From positions 8,587,700-8,651,699 of the forward strand of contig OZ038326.1 in assembly GCA_964035795.1 (NCBI GenBank): 64,000 nucleotides of DNA, in the 5' to 3' direction. Position numbers and translations under genes: made by a program. This document shows, piece after piece, positions 1 to 12,777 of this stretch (position 1 is its first letter; each line of letters starts with the position of its first letter). The DNA comes from Pterobdella sp. o SKG-2022 (lineage: Eukaryota > Annelida > Clitellata > Hirudinida > Piscicolidae). The notes below the pieces were generated by a model. It was not told the DNA's origin. It saw only the letters and a program-made list of their open reading frames with translations, and searched no databases.

Positions 1-2950
1 CTCTTCTCCACAATCTACGGTCTTGGGCAAGTTTAGGATTGATTTTATTCTTCTAAGGTCGTTGCTCATTAATTGGGACCATGTTTTTTTTGGCCCACCT
101 TGTTCTCGCTTACTCTCTACCACGACATGCCTGCAAGCACTTGCTAGGTTACCAACATCCATCCTCATTACATGCCCAAACCATCTCAGTCTATTTTTGC
201 GTAGCACCTCAGTGATGTCTGGAATTCCCAGTCTGTCCCTCAATTCATCTGATGATCTGCCATCCTTTAAGCTTACATTGCATTTTCACCTAATCATCAT
301 CTTATCAGCTCTGGATATTCTAGTAGTATCTTCCACCTTGAGAAGCCAAGTCTCACTACCATAAAACATAACACTCCTGACGCAAGAAGCATATAAACGC
401 CTTTTTGTTTTAAATGAAATGACCCGACTGGCTAACAGTGGTAACAGTACCCTAAAACTCTTCCAACCAGACTTTACACAGGCAATAGTACTAGCTTCAG
501 TTCCACCACCAGCACTAATCATATCTCCTAGATAACAAAATTGGTTGACCATATTTATTTCCATCAAGTTCAACGGCCTTATAATCAACATCACTAACTT
601 GAGGATCTAAACACGCCTTACATTTGAAGTTTATGGCAGAAGCCAATTTGCTTTTTAGGCCACTACAGCGTTTGTGAACCCAGTGGTTACATAGAGTGAA
701 AAGTATAGAGCTGATACCAACTCCTTTAAAACACACTCCACAAGAGTGTTTTCCAGACTGGAAACTTGGGCCATGATTCAGAGCACTGACCATAACCTTC
801 GTTTTTTTTTCATGTTCACTCTAAGACCCTTGCTTTCAAGAACAATAATTATCCGCTAACTCTTTTAAGCTTTTAGCAATAATCTCAAAGTCATCAGCAT
901 ACAGCAATTCCCACACGGACCTATTTCTGCATTCACTGGATAGCGCTTTTAGAACAATGATGCAGAGTAAAGGACTCAGTACAGAACCTTGGTGGACACC
1001 AACCTTCACACCGAACTTGTTACCAAGCACATTATTTATTCTGACTCTTGCTACCTGAATACATAGCCATGACTATCCTTACTAGCCACTCCATCACCCC
1101 AAGCTTCCTCAAAGACCATCTAACAACTTTTCTTTGAACTCTATCGAAGGCTTTTCTCAAGTCAACAAAGGCAAAGTACAGTTTTTTCTTATTGCCAAGA
1201 TACCTTTCTTGCAACTGTCGAGCTATTTAAATAGCATCGATGGTACCTCTACCTGACATGAATCCAAACTGCATTGAGTCGATACTTATCTGTCCTCTAA
1301 TTTCTTTCTCAATAACCTTTTTGAAGACCTTTACCAAGTGCTCCAAGAGTTTCAAACCTCTATAATTCCCTCTGTCAGTTGCCAAAAACTCTTCTCACTG
1401 TGTCAACTTCTATCTTGGGCTGTGGTCCAATTGTGGGATCGTTTAGTGCTAATGACTCCTTATTCCAATCAAACTCCTCATTCAACAGACATTCATAGTA
1501 GCTTTTCATGGTCTGTAACAGCTAAGCTCCCTTTGTCATTTTTACACAATTTTCTCCAATAACATCACGGTTAGCTGCACACATGCTTTGCTATTTTCAG
1601 CACTTCTGTTCTATTGTTTTCCCTTCTTAGAACTTCACCAAACCTTACTTTTTTGGCGGCTTTCTTAGCTCGTGTATATTCATTTCTACTACCAACATAT
1701 CCAAGCTGCGCGCTTCGCTTCAACGGCTGCAGCAACACTGTCATTCCACCATGTTACTCTATGTCTGGGCGGACCTTTTGTCCAGCCACAAACAGTATAA
1801 GCTGATTCCAATAAATCTGCCTCAAGTGACTTTCACATGCTTTCGACACCCCCACTTTTATCTATTGTAGAAGATTTATCTCTAAACTGGGATACGAATT
1901 CGTTTCTGATTGAAGTCTCTTGCAACCTCCACACTTTTGAGACAAAATTTTTTCTATAATTTTTTATAGGCCTCACTATTAGGTCACACAGTAGCAATTG
2001 ATGCACAACCTTTTTCCCAGGCGCCACTTTTACATCTTTAACAAATTTTCTGTCTTTACTCATGACCATAAAATAGTCAAGCTGGGCTCTAACAGTACCG
2101 GAAACAAATTTTATTATCCTGCTCTCTTTTCTTGAAAAACGTATTACAAGCACAAATATCTGAAGCTGCATCTAGCTCGAGGATTCGTTCACCTTTCTGA
2201 TTTCTAGACCCATATCCGAAACCACTATGAACACCCTTAGAGCCATTAGAACGCCCTACATGTCTATTCAAGTCACCACCCAAAAATACAATTTCGTTTT
2301 CGCTCAGTCTGGATAAAGAAGAAATTAGAAGTTCATAGAATATATCCTTATCTATGTCTGCTTATCCTTGCTGTAGCGCATAAGCTGAGACAATGGTTAT
2401 AATACGCTTCCCAATCAAAAGCTTTAACATTAACCTGTCATTAACCCTATTGACCTCCATTCTTTTATTTACCCAATCTCTGCTTACCCAAACACCCACA
2501 CCCCAACCCCAGTACTACTCCCATACCAAATAAACTTGTATTCAGTGTCTTTTTTGTGACTTTCCTAGCTGAAGCACCCTTCCATCTTACCTCTTGTACA
2601 CAGCACACGTCAGTTTTACGTCTTGTCAGCACCTCAACAACCTTTCCAGAACGGCCACGCATAGTGCCAACGTTCCAACTACCCAACCTGAACTTAGTTC
2701 TTGATAGTGAGATGACGATCGGGCGATGCTCAAGATTGACACAGCTCCTACCGTGCGCGGGACCTTTGTCGTGGACTCCACTCTCGTTGACGCAGTTGAT
2801 CTCATTTCTATTTTGATCCATCATGGAGGCTTGGAGCAAAGTTTTATGGCTATAAGCCCTTACTAACCCCAACTAGTTTGCAGACTAGAAACTGGGTATT
2901 TTTATCGAGACACCATCTCTAGGTGATTGTCAACCAAGACTGAAAAGCGC
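1..2950 (-). mobile_element. RTE-like non-LTR retrotransposon, family A, copy 1 (degenerate)
   Basis: The minus strand carries, in broken frames, a whole APE-type non-LTR element. A leader and endonuclease start lie at about 2870-2465 (motifs SWNVGTMRG and VQEVRWKG), more endonuclease at 2283-1833 (GGDLNRHVGR), reverse transcriptase palm at 1214-836 (FVDLRKAFDRV, GVHQGSVLSPLL, YADD), and a C4HC3-like zinc finger at about 793-600 (CGVC, NHWVHKRC, CKAC). RT motif YLGD follows at about 530 and a C-terminal RWFGHVMR segment runs to the window edge. The order matches the CFDP2-like/RTE-type elements common in invertebrates; the exact clade is not resolved. Stops and frameshifts show it is dead. 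Confidence 0.85.
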
Positions 2951-3084
2951 TTCACCTGCCCGTGAGGTAGATTAGCCACCGCTGGTTACCAATCCAGAAC
3001 TTCATATATCGGGGTTGAAGTAGCACGAAAAAAAATTATTTTAACCACACAAACATGTGTAAAAATAAAAATAAAAGAATGAAC

Positions 3085-3156
3085 AACATACCTTATATAC
3101 CATGCTCTAAAAGCTTTACACTTCGATAGCTCGCACAGTCCATAACGCTATCTTTT
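3085..3156 (-). mobile_element. Family B retrotransposon fragment interrupted by a Jockey-like copy
   Basis: This stretch closely matches the RT linker of the family B element near 27700-27760, including the words for 'gctttacac..cgatagctcgcacagtccata'. It ends abruptly at the oligo-T (poly-A on the minus strand) of the Jockey-like copy that starts at 3157. Family B was therefore here first and the Jockey copy landed in it. Confidence 0.6.
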
Positions 3157-3882
3157 TTTTTTACCTCGAGCACCCTAGTTCTGGTTGGGTGTTCCTTATG
3201 TTCTCATCAAGACCGCCCAGTTGTCCAAGAGCTCAGCCGCTCTCACAGGGTCGATCCACAGACTCTATGGGTCCCAGTGTGGTACATATTTTGGGGCAGG
3301 TGAAAAGGTGAGGGGTGCCATGAGGATGTGTATGGCAGAGTGGGCATGAGAGTGAGGGATGAGATGAAGGTGAAATTTCATTGAGGTATGAGAGAATGTA
3401 GGGCAATTTTTTTTTTATCTGAGTTGAGCGAGAGTGTGACAAGTGTGGTGGTTTCAGATTAATGAATGGGTGGGGGTTGCTTGCTGAGGATTTTGTTGTG
3501 AATGTATGATATGTAGTCATGAACTATTTTTTTGTGTATTTTTATTGTTTTTATTTGTGTGTGAGAAGTGTTCTGGGAGGAGGGTATGTTTAAGGTGACG
3601 TTGATGTTGAGTGTGGACTGTTTTTTGTATCTGGGGTGAGCTTCTTGTGTGATGACAAGGCGAGGGAGGCTTTTTGATTGAGTTGTGAGGCATGACGTTT
3701 GAAATGGGTTTGTGATAAGGGTTGCATCACCGACCTCATTTGACCATCCGACAGATACCAGTGTTCAAGTCGGTGGAACACATGGTGAAGCAAGCTAACA
3801 GAGTTAGCGCAACTAGTGAGTTTTAAATTTATGATGGCATGATGATAAGGTGTTAGTAACATTACAAACGTCATCAGGCATG
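3157..3882 (-). mobile_element. Jockey-like non-LTR retrotransposon, 5'-truncated copy J1
   Basis: This is a minus-strand copy of the 3' end of the same family as the element at 45893-49920. It shares the terminal text (reading plus strand: oligo-T, then a GAGCACCCTAGTT block and a CTCAGCCGCTCTCAC block). It also encodes the C-terminal peptide with LFTCPK and, further left in the frame, HFKRHASQLNQKAS, which corresponds to HLKLHASQLTQKAS in the longer copy. Only about the last 720 bp remain, as expected for 5' truncation during target-primed reverse transcription. Confidence 0.8.
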
Positions 3883-4480
3883 CGCCTGGACACTACGTCG
3901 CTCTTTACCAGCGGTTAGAACTTGTTTTGATTAACGACTTGATGTAAACTATGACCTTGTTGCAGCTGATGGCGAGGAAGAAGATTGAACGTCGTGAATT
4001 GAAATACATTGAAAACTTTGTGAATAATCAGCCTTGAAATTTTGTTTTTATGATTCACGTTGAAAAGAATTTTTGATTTTTATTTAAGAAACAAAAAAAT
4101 TTTTATAAATAAAATTGCAGTATTTAAGTGTGTAGCTGTATTCATGGCTGTCTTAGCAGTCACTTATGGAGCATATGTACCTTCAATTAGGTTCATGTGA
4201 TTAACCCATCCATGTCGAATCATGATTTATTTGATTAAAAATGCAAAAATGTCATGAAAGGTTGGAATAGTAGATATGTAGTGATGAAGCGCAAACGTAC
4301 GAGGATGATAGCTGTGGAGAGGAGTAGGCATTTGACTCTCACATCTAAGTCCACCGGCACTGTGGGTCAAGAAGCACTTCTCATGCATATCATAAAATCT
4401 TATCCTTTATATATTAAAAAGATGTTTATTATAGCCATAAGGAGTTTCAAGATCAATCGATATTTGTAAAAGATACCCTA
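3883..4480. other. Intergenic, nothing recognised
   Basis: AT-rich sequence between a Jockey-like and an L2-like copy. The short open frame at 4254-4469 has no recognisable motif or splice context, and no gene is called. Confidence 0.5.
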
Positions 4481-5625
4481 ATATAATAATAATAATAGAT
4501 TTTAGAGCCTTATTCTTTATTGAAAAGTTTTTCTAACTTATTTTCAAAATCCTTCACTTTCTTAATATTTCTTGAACCTTCCAGTAAGCTGTTCCACAAA
4601 CTTGGACCTTCACTGTCAAATCTACGCCTTCCAATACCATACACCTTTGACTTGGGGACATATATAAATTGGTCGAGTATGAAGACCTAAGTTTTCGCCT
4701 TCTATTTATTTATGAGCTCTTCCGATATATATTTTAGACCATATCCTAGCTTACATTTAAATATAAGTATTTAAATTATAGTAACAACTCTATCCCTCAC
4801 TTTGATTCAGTGTAACTTTTTCAAAACCGGAGTTATATGGTCAAACTTCCTTGTGCCTGTAATTAATCTGGATGTAGTATTGATAAGAGACTGGACTCTA
4901 CACAGCTGCCTTTAAATTAACCCAGCTAAAAAAATTTTGCAATAATCTATTTTATTCATAATTAAAGCTACGGCAAGGGTCCTCAACGATTCATAAGAAA
5001 GACACTTCCTAATGGACCTTATCTGTCTGAGAGCTGAAAAGCCTGCTTGCAACATCTTACTTATACGTGAGTTTATGCTCAAGTCTCTATCCATGAAAAC
5101 ATCCAGGCTCTTAACACTTTCTGAAGGTGAGATGAAAGTATCCAGTATCCTAATCTGTTTGGTTGGTAACTTGTTCACCTTTCTCAAAGAAGAAAACCAT
5201 ATAGCTTCAGTTTTGGATCTATTGAGTTTAAGACTGTCGGATTCCATCCAGGTTGCCATCTCATCGACACAGTCAGACAATCTGTTCTGCAATTGCTCAG
5301 TTTCACCAGGGACACAACTAGAATACAATTGTGTGTCATCCGCATATTGGTGAAAACTCAAGTTATGTCTTTGTGCAATTGTTTCCAGATCACTAGAATA
5401 CAGCTTAAATAAGAGCGGGCAGATTACAGAACCTTGTGGCACACCAGTATGGAGATGAAATAAATTTCTAACACTATTATTAGTAATATAATAACACCTA
5501 CTATTTAAATAGCTCTTATACCATTAAAAATTCACCTTTCTCAAAAAAGAAAACTATAAAGCTTCAGTTTTGGATCTAGCGAGTTTAAGGCCATTGAATT
5601 CTATCCAGACACAGTCAGACAATCC
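4481..5625 (-). mobile_element. CR1/L2-type non-LTR retrotransposon, 3' part
   Basis: On the minus strand an open frame at 5442-4912 encodes the RT palm and thumb of a CR1/L2 element: PQGSVICPLLF, QYADDTQLY, LNRSKTEAIWF, then LRQIRSIRKCLSYESLRTL. The 3' tail at about 4481-4500 is an ATT repeat on the coding strand, typical of L2. A second, shorter piece of the same region lies in the same orientation at about 5531-5625 (CTTCAGTTTTGGATCTA is shared), so this is a partial duplication or a second insertion. Confidence 0.85.
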
Positions 5626-5629
5626 TAAA

Positions 5630-5870
5630 ACCAGACAAAACTCTAATGGAACACTTTCATTTGAAGACAAACACGAAGCAATCATATTATGCCTGATTAA
5701 CAAACACCTCTATAAACATTTACACTCCTCAATTATACCATTCAAAAATACTCTACATTCAAATTTCCCATCCATACTGCAAGGACATGAAGCCACATTT
5801 TACAAGTGCACACTGTTTACTCTAGCCCTTTCACCTCACACACCACGTTGCTGAAAATTTGATGAAACAA
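5630..5870 (-). mobile_element. Family B retrotransposon zinc-finger fragment
   Basis: The minus-strand translation near 5800-5740 contains DGKFECRVFLNGIIEECK, which parallels DGKFEARVCLNGIIEKCK of the family B piece at 45260. Only this zinc-finger part is left. Confidence 0.5.
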
Positions 5871-5929
5871 TGACTCCTTCAACCCCACTAGACTCCATAC
5901 TCTTTATATTCAGCAAATTTAACAGTGGC

Positions 5930-7624
5930 ATAGTGGAATTTATTTTTAGTCAATAATAGTTGAACAATTAATTATTTGAAATAATAGCATTGAAATTAAA
6001 ATAACTTCTGTTTTTTTGAATAATTAACTAATTCTTAATTATAGTCTTTGAATTACTATATAACCATAGTTACGATTTTATTTTTTTCGCTAACGCTTTG
6101 ATAAGGCTAAACTTATCGAAAATCATAGCTTCCGATTCTCAATAAATGTATTGAAAATTACTCTTATTTGATGTTTTTCGTTACAAAACGTTTAACTAGG
6201 AAATATGTCATGAAAGATGACTCATCATAAAATCCAACATGTCACTCCAATGTCTCTGCTGGTTCTCCTCACTTCATTCATCACACCCACCCACTTGCCC
6301 ACACTCACCCGTCCTATCACCACACTCTTGTCTTTACTCAATACCTGTGAGTATTAATTATATCATTATTTTTTCAAATGTATCCATACTGGTGAGGCAT
6401 GCCAACTTTGCAATGCCACATACATACCTGCAGGTCAGAGAGGGAGCCTCGAAGTCTGAGCAGCACCTCCTCATGGGGGGAGAGCACTTGTAACTCATGC
6501 CTCACCAAGCTCCTCCTAGTCATAAAATGGTGGTGAGGACACTATTAAACTTTAAATATGTTTATTTCATAATAAAATGTATATGAAATTTTCAATAAAT
6601 AGAATTAATAAGCAAAAATTGAAATAAATACTTTCTTTTGATGAACCCGACAATTACTCCGACAGGAGAATAAACAATGGCAGTGAAGCTACAGAGAGGG
6701 GAGCAATGCATGCAGCTACTTCGCTTTGGCACCAAAACATGGGCTACCTCCTGCTGACATCAAGCATGTTAAAACAAAAAATGTGAAAGTCCTAATAAAA
6801 CCTCTTTTTTTTCATTATAGATCTTGAAAAAGAGTGAGTTGTGGCTCATTAAACAAGACTCTGTAATCAAGTAAAAACGCCAAAGATTTATCAAAAAACA
6901 AACAAACTATATAAGAAAAACTTGTTTTCAACAAATACTAAATATTTCAAATTAGTAAGTTTTATGAATATACAAAGATTTCAAAATTTAAATGAAAAAC
7001 AAAATAGTATAAAAAAACCTTCTTCAACATAAAACAGCACATTTCTCAATTCGTCAATGATCTCATATCTTTTCTTGTTTCTTGCGTTGAAAACTTATTG
7101 AAGATTTTAGAGAAAAAATAAAGAAAAGAATATAAATACTACATAAATACAATAAAATATAATTTTGTACTTATGTCATGTCTGAAATTCCCAGTGTGCA
7201 CAACCATTTGACCAACATCTAACAAGCCGAGCAGACCTTGTGGGCACAATGGTAGCTGCTCTTTTATTTCTAATTGCAAAGAATTTGTATTCATTTTTAC
7301 CAATATTGTATAAATTTATACTGAATTATTAATTATACGTTCAAGAACATAACCAGAGTACATAATGACGGGACCAACTCTTATTTTTTAAAATTTTCTG
7401 AGCTTAATCAAAAGTAGAATTAAATTAAATATTCAAAATTAATTTATATATAAATTTTGAAACTTGTTTATACTTTATACCACAATAAAAAAAATTAATA
7501 AAACTAACTCTTAAATAGTTAAAAGTTAACTTCCGAACGGTTTATCATTAATTCATAAAATGTTTAATAATTAAAAAAACTCAATTAATTTTATAGATTT
7601 TTTTTAAATAGAGAATTTTTCAGT
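5930..7624. other. Region upstream of CCDC124, no gene recognised
   Basis: AT-rich DNA with a few exon-like islands (6240-6350 ending at a GTGAGT, 6430-6490, 6640-6780) that I could not assemble into a protein or assign to a family. It should contain the CCDC124 promoter. The phrase around 6085-6130 (TAAGGCTA, ATCGAAAATCATAGCTT) is loosely echoed at 24890-24935, suggesting an old repeat. Confidence 0.4.
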
Positions 7625-10600
7625 ATGCCAAAAAAGTTTGCAGGTGAAAACTCTAAGGCTGCTGAGTCAAAAGCTCGAAAATTAGCAAAAAAAGCCGATG
7701 AAGAACAAAAAAAACAAAAAGAATTAGAAGACGAATATTGGAGAGATGATGACAAACATGCTAATAAAAAACTACAGCGTAAAGATGATAAAGAAAGAAA
7801 AAAAACTGAGCAATTACAACGGAAAAAAGAATTACAACAGTTGGCAGAAGAAGAAATGAATTCTTTATCTAAAACTTCAGCTAAAAGTCAATCTACAAAA
7901 ATTACACGAACTCAGGCTGAATTACACAAGAAAACAATTTCTGAAACTACTCAGGGTTCTATATTCATTTTGAAAACTATCAAAAATATACATAACATAT
8001 TAATCGAAATAAAACTAATTTTTACAATCAAGTTATGACAATATGAAAACAAATAGACTTTATTATAGTAGCATGTAGCTAATAATCTTCAAGACCACTT
8101 TGTTTTCTCTAATATATTTTTTGTCATTCTGTGATAACTTTTTATTCTATTAAATTTCATACATGCTGCTTCTCATTTTTTTTCACCACATCAGCCAACC
8201 AGTCATTTTTTTACATGCAATCACAAACATTCTCTTTTTTTCAAATAACTCCATCAAAATTTCTACTTTTTTTAGATTATAAAATTTTTTCATCGTCATC
8301 AGTTTTCAAAGAAAATAATAAGATACGTAATTCAGCAGCAAATCTTTTTTCTTTCTGCATTGATATATATGGCCATGATAGGTAGATCATCTGCGTACAG
8401 AACCTCTTTTGTGCATTCATCGTTTCCAAGCTCTTCACGAATGGCTTGCATGACTATGATGAATAAGAGGGGGCTTAGGATTGAGCTTTGATGTACTCCT
8501 GTCGTTGTTTCAATCTGTTTACTGAACTGGCCATTAATTTTTACAAAGCTTAGACTTCTGTCATAAGTGCACTTTATTGCTTGTACAAGCCATTCCGGCA
8601 CATTCATACGTTTTAATGCCCACCAGACAGTGTTGCGTGGAACAGTGTCGAAAGCCTTTTCTAGGTCAACAAATAAACACACCATTGGTTTTTCGACTTT
8701 TCTGTGTTTTTCTATAATTTGTCTGAGAGAAAATGGCGTGGTTGGTTGATCTTCCCAGCATGAAGCCTCGTTGTGTTGCATCAATATTTTCTTCCACAAA
8801 GAATCTGAGTTTCTGTTCTAGTACACGTTCAAATATTTTGAAACGGTGCTCTAATAACTTCAGTCCTCTGTAGTTGTTTGGATGTAGTATGTCTTCTTTG
8901 CGTTTATATATGCAAAAAATAAGGGATTTCGTCTAATCAGCAGGAAATTTCTGCTCGTAAACAATTTTGTTTATTAGGATGGTGAAAAGATCAGCAACAA
9001 TCTCTCCTCCAGCTTTAATTATTTTAGCTGAGATTTTGGAAGGCCCACTGGATTTTTTTAATTTCAGTTGCTTGATGGCTTTGACTATTTCTCTTCTTTT
9101 TATGATCGGAGCAGTTGCGGTTATTGGTGGGGGTGATAAAGTTTGTGTATTGTTGTTTTTTTTTCAAGTACGTTTTGGTATTACTGACTCCATACTTTTG
9201 GGGACAAATAATATAATTAAATTTTTTTAGACTTTCCGAAATTGGTAGTAGATTGATCCATGTAACGTGTGTGGAAAGATGGCTAAGGTAAATTGTGTGA
9301 GGTGTAAGACATGTAAGTGGGTTCATGCGCGGTGTGCTAAAGTAAAGAGAGTTTTTTGTAAGCTGAATGGACATTTTGAATGTAGGGTTCGTATGAATTT
9401 TTCAAATAAGGTATGTAATAGTGTTTTAAATGTTTGTCTGAGTGAGTTGGAGAAGGTGAATAGTTATTGTTACCTAGGAGACAATATGAATGGTGGAGGA
9501 AGAAGCGAGCCAGTTGTTACACGCAGGATAGGGCTGGGCTGGAAGGCATTCAACAGTATGTCTTTTATGTTATGTGGTAAAAGACACACATGGAATATTA
9601 AAGAAAAAATGTATAGGACATGTGTGAGGCCTCGGAAACTTGAGTGGTAAGGTCCGTTGAAGAAAGTATTTTGAGAAGAGCAGAAAAACGGATGCTTCGA
9701 TTTATGTGTAGAATGCAGCTAGCTGATGGTGTGAGCACAAAAGTGTTGATGGTAAGATTAGGGCTGGTTAGTACGATTGTTGAAGTGGTGAGACAAGGAA
9801 GTTTGAGATGGCTGGGGCATGTGGTTAGGAATAGGGATGATGATAGTGTTAAGCAGACGTGGATGTTTGTGGTGGAAGGCAGTAGAGGAAGGGGAAGGCC
9901 AAGGTTAGCTTGGAAAGATATGATGAAAAACCTTTGTCTTGGGTTTGGCCTAGATCTTGAAGATGCCCATGACAGGGTTAAATGGAGAGAAAGGGTTAGG
10001 TCATGGAAAGAAGTCAGTGATCCCTTGGAAAAGGGAAAAATGCTGACTATAATAAAATGATAAAGGATGAAAATTTGTGAGGTTTCATTCATGTGGATTG
10101 TTTTAGTATTGATATTGTTCGATTAGTTGTGGTTATTGCTGTTGATAAATATCTGCTTTTGAAGATTTTGTTCAACAGTAGAACTTGTGGTTACACCCTA
10201 TAATTTAAATGAAAGTTTTTAAATTGCAGGGTTTCGTTCATTTCATAAAGCATTTAAAAACCGCATCAAAAATTTTCATATTTTTTATTTTTAATAATTT
10301 TTTGTGCAAAATTTTCGTTTTTTAGTTTTAACTTTGGTGCAACTGAATTTCAGGGAAAAAGAAAGTGGAGGAGGAGATCGAGGAAAACTTGAATGTGATG
10401 AAGCTCGAGGGGGAGGTGGCTCGCAATGTCGAAGAGGCCATCAGCATTCTCAAGTGCATCTCAAATATTTCATATTCATATGTATTTGTTGTGGAGCGCA
10501 CAAGTGCCGCCACATTCCGTATGAAGCTCTCGTTGCTAATGTTCAATTTTACAAGCCATCGAATTTGAGTGCGATATCAGACAAGGTTTTTTTAGGAATG

Positions 10601-12777
10601 GTGTCTCGATAGTAAGAGCATACAGCCACAAAACTCTGCTCCAAACTTTCATGATGGCTCTAATTAAAATGAGATCAACTGCGTCAACGAAAGTGGAGAC
10701 CACGACGAAGGTCCCACGCAAGGTAGGAGGGGCATCGTTCACGAGATTGGGGTCTTTGATGGGGTTATAAATGGACATGTAGGGCGGTCGAGTAATGGCT
10801 ATGAGGGTGTTCATGGTGGTTTCGGATATGGGAATAAAAATCAGGAAGGTGAAAAAATCCTTGAGCTAGATGCAGCTTTAAATATGTGTGTTTGTAATGT
10901 TTTTCAAGAAAAGAGAGCAGATTAGTATCATGTTTCCGGTACTGTTAAAACCCAGATTGACTTTATCTTGGGTAAGGAAAAGAAGCAGAAAATTGGTGCC
11001 AGGGGAAGAGGTTGTGCAGCAGCATTAATTGCTATTTTTCGACATATTAGTGGAGTGCATCAAAAATTTTAGAAAAATACATGTTTCGAGATGAAAAGTG
11101 TGGAGATTGCAAGAGATTTTAATCAGAAGAGAATTTGAAGCCCGGCTGAGACATAAATCTCATAAAATAGATAAGAGTGGTGGTTGCGAAAGTTTGTGGA
11201 CTTAATGCAGGTTTATGGGGATCAGCTGATACTCTGTGGCTGAACAAAAAGACCGCCAAGACATCGAGTCACATGGTTGCCGTCATTAAAGAAAAACACA
11301 GCTTGAAAATGTTGGCCGAATAGTGCTATTAAAAATGATTATCCACGAATTGAGAAAACTGCCAAGAAAACTCTATACTGCTCTAGGAGAGTGTCTAAGC
11401 AGGAAAGGTTTGGTTCCATCAAAGGAGGTTAATAGGACAAAAGTATTCAAAATAAAAAAGCGTATGTGCGCAGCTGACCGTGATTTCATTGGGAAGAATT
11501 GTGTCAAAAATGACTTAACTTTTACAGACCATGAAAAGCTTCTTGCATGACAAGAACACTTTAAACGCCTGTTGAATGAAGAGTTTGATTGGAATAAGGA
11601 GTCATAAGCAATAAACGATCCCACAATTGGACCGCGGTTTAAGATAGATTTTAACACAGTGAGAAGACTTTTGGGCAGAATGAAGTGTGGTAAAGCAGCT
11701 GGTAGTTCTGGGGTTCTTGCAGAAATGTTGCAAGCTTCTGGTGAAGTAGGCATTGTCAGACTTGTTTGATGTGGGTGCTTAGTTTTGTGGAGTTTAACAT
11801 CACAAGCCCAAAATCAATATTGATACATTTTTCAGTTTTTATATTTTGACTGTTCTTCGAAAGCCAATCAATAGTATAAGATTGTTGTTGTGAGTATAAA
11901 GGCTAAAGTTAATAATAATATCCATATTAGATTATACTGCTGTAGGCGTTCCAGTAGTTGCGGTATACAGCAGTCGGCTAATGAAAGCCATTTTTAGTTG
12001 GGACAAAGTTTTCATAAAACTGCTAGCCCAAGCTAACCTCCAACTTGAAACTATCGGATTTCAAAAACCGCCGTTCCCACACTTGCCGTTGTCAATAAAG
12101 AATGATCCTCCGCCAAGCCAAATGACAACAATACCGGGATATCAGTTTGTCGATACCTGTTACCGAAGTCTACTGTTATCCAGGTTATAACAGGAAAGCA
12201 GTCTCAAATTGGAGACGCTGTCTTCGGTGCAGTTTAATGTCATGCCCAGGACCAAATTGAAAGTTAATCTACTGCAAAAAATAATCTTATTTTTCATTGG
12301 CACGTAAGCTCAGCTGATAGAAGCATTTGACTAATTTTTCAATTTTGCAGGAGTTAATTCCTCATCGTACCTTCAGCAACTGTTCTATCGTGTGTTTTTG
12401 TATCAGTTTTTTTTTGCAACAAGTGCTTCAAACACTAAAATATAAAGCGCCAATTAACTTACCTAGTTACGAATAACTTTTTTGTATAATAATGGTTGAA
12501 AATTTAAATTGTTCAATTAAACTTTCACCCATTTGGTAAACACGTCTTACTAAATACACCCTGCAGGATGGACCAGACCGACGTGGACAAGCACCCTGAG
12601 AAGCGGATGAAGGCTGCATACCTCGCCTACGAGCTAAAGTTTTTACCAATTTTGAAAGCTGAAAACCCCGAACTGAGGTTGTCTCAGTTGAAAGATATTT
12701 TGAGAAAGGAATGGATCAAATCTCCAGACAACCCTCTAAACCAAAGACTCTTCAAAGCCTCACAGACCACCGACTAA
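7625..12777 (+). CDS. CCDC124: CCDC124 orthologue, complete, 3 exons
   Basis: Coiled-coil ribosome-binding protein of the CCDC124/Lso2 group; the family binds ribosomes, including idle 80S. Coding exons are 7625-7955, 10354-10453 and 12567-12777; phases match at both junctions and total 213 residues (human 223). The start MPKKFAGEN, the motif KKQKELEDEYWRDDDKH and the end RLSQLKDILRKEWIKSPDNP are near-identical in style to the human protein. Exon 1 is a charged Lys/Glu coiled coil; exon 3 holds the conserved C-terminal domain. Intron 1 holds two retroelement pieces in opposite orientation; intron 2 holds a family A fragment and a free-standing short element. AATAAA lies at 12845-12850. Exon 1 could be read through to a stop at 8038 if unspliced, but the residues after 7955 are unlike the family. 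Confidence 0.95.
8335..9215 (-). mobile_element. RTE-like reverse transcriptase fragment, family C, in CCDC124 intron 1
   Basis: Minus-strand translation gives RT fingers (IKQLKLKKSSGPSKISAKII near 9100), NNYRGLKLL near 8870, then CLFVDLEKAFDTVPRN, GVHQSSILSPLLFI and VLYADDLPIMA down to about 8340. It needs one frame change near 8800. Residues differ clearly from families A and B, so it is listed separately. The endonuclease and C-terminal parts are missing. Confidence 0.8.
9255..10080 (+). mobile_element. Family B retrotransposon 3' end in CCDC124 intron 1
   Basis: Plus-strand 3' part of family B. It starts inside the zinc finger (CNVCGKM, CKTCKWVHARC), followed by RT motif YLGDNMNGGG, the WNIKEKMYRTCVRP stretch, and, after a stop near 9650, the C-terminal domain with LRWLGHVVRN and RGRGRPRLAWKDMM ending at 10060. 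It is homologous over its whole length to 27180-26300 on the other strand. It abuts the family C fragment in opposite orientation. Confidence 0.85.
10590..11790 (+). mobile_element. Family A retrotransposon, internally deleted copy in CCDC124 intron 2
   Basis: The 5' leader (GATGGTGTCTCGATA, CATACAGCCA.AAAACT, then the words for MRSTAST) matches the family A copy near 2940-2750. The sequence then jumps to the second half of the endonuclease (GHVGRSSNGYEGVHGG at about 10770) and, after broken frames, to RT fingers (MKCGKAAGSSGVLAEML near 11680-11730), where it stops. Part of the endonuclease and all of the RT catalytic core are gone. Both the 5' end and an internal junction are preserved, so this is not simple 5' truncation. 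Confidence 0.75.
11905..12268. mobile_element. Free-standing ~346-bp short element, copy 1, with 9-bp target duplication
   Basis: A discrete unit (11914-12259) flanked by the direct repeat AAAGTTAAT at 11905-11913 and 12260-12268. It begins AATAATATCCAT and ends GCCCAGGACCAAATTG. It is strongly similar over its whole length to 22405-22761 and to the leader of the Jockey-like element at 45893-46275. It has no terminal inverted repeats, no pol III box pair and no A tail; read on the minus strand it ends in an ATT-rich tail. A stem (ACTGCTGTA with TACAGCAGT) lies near 11936-11980. Relative to copy 2 it lacks 14 bp in its middle. Confidence 0.75.
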
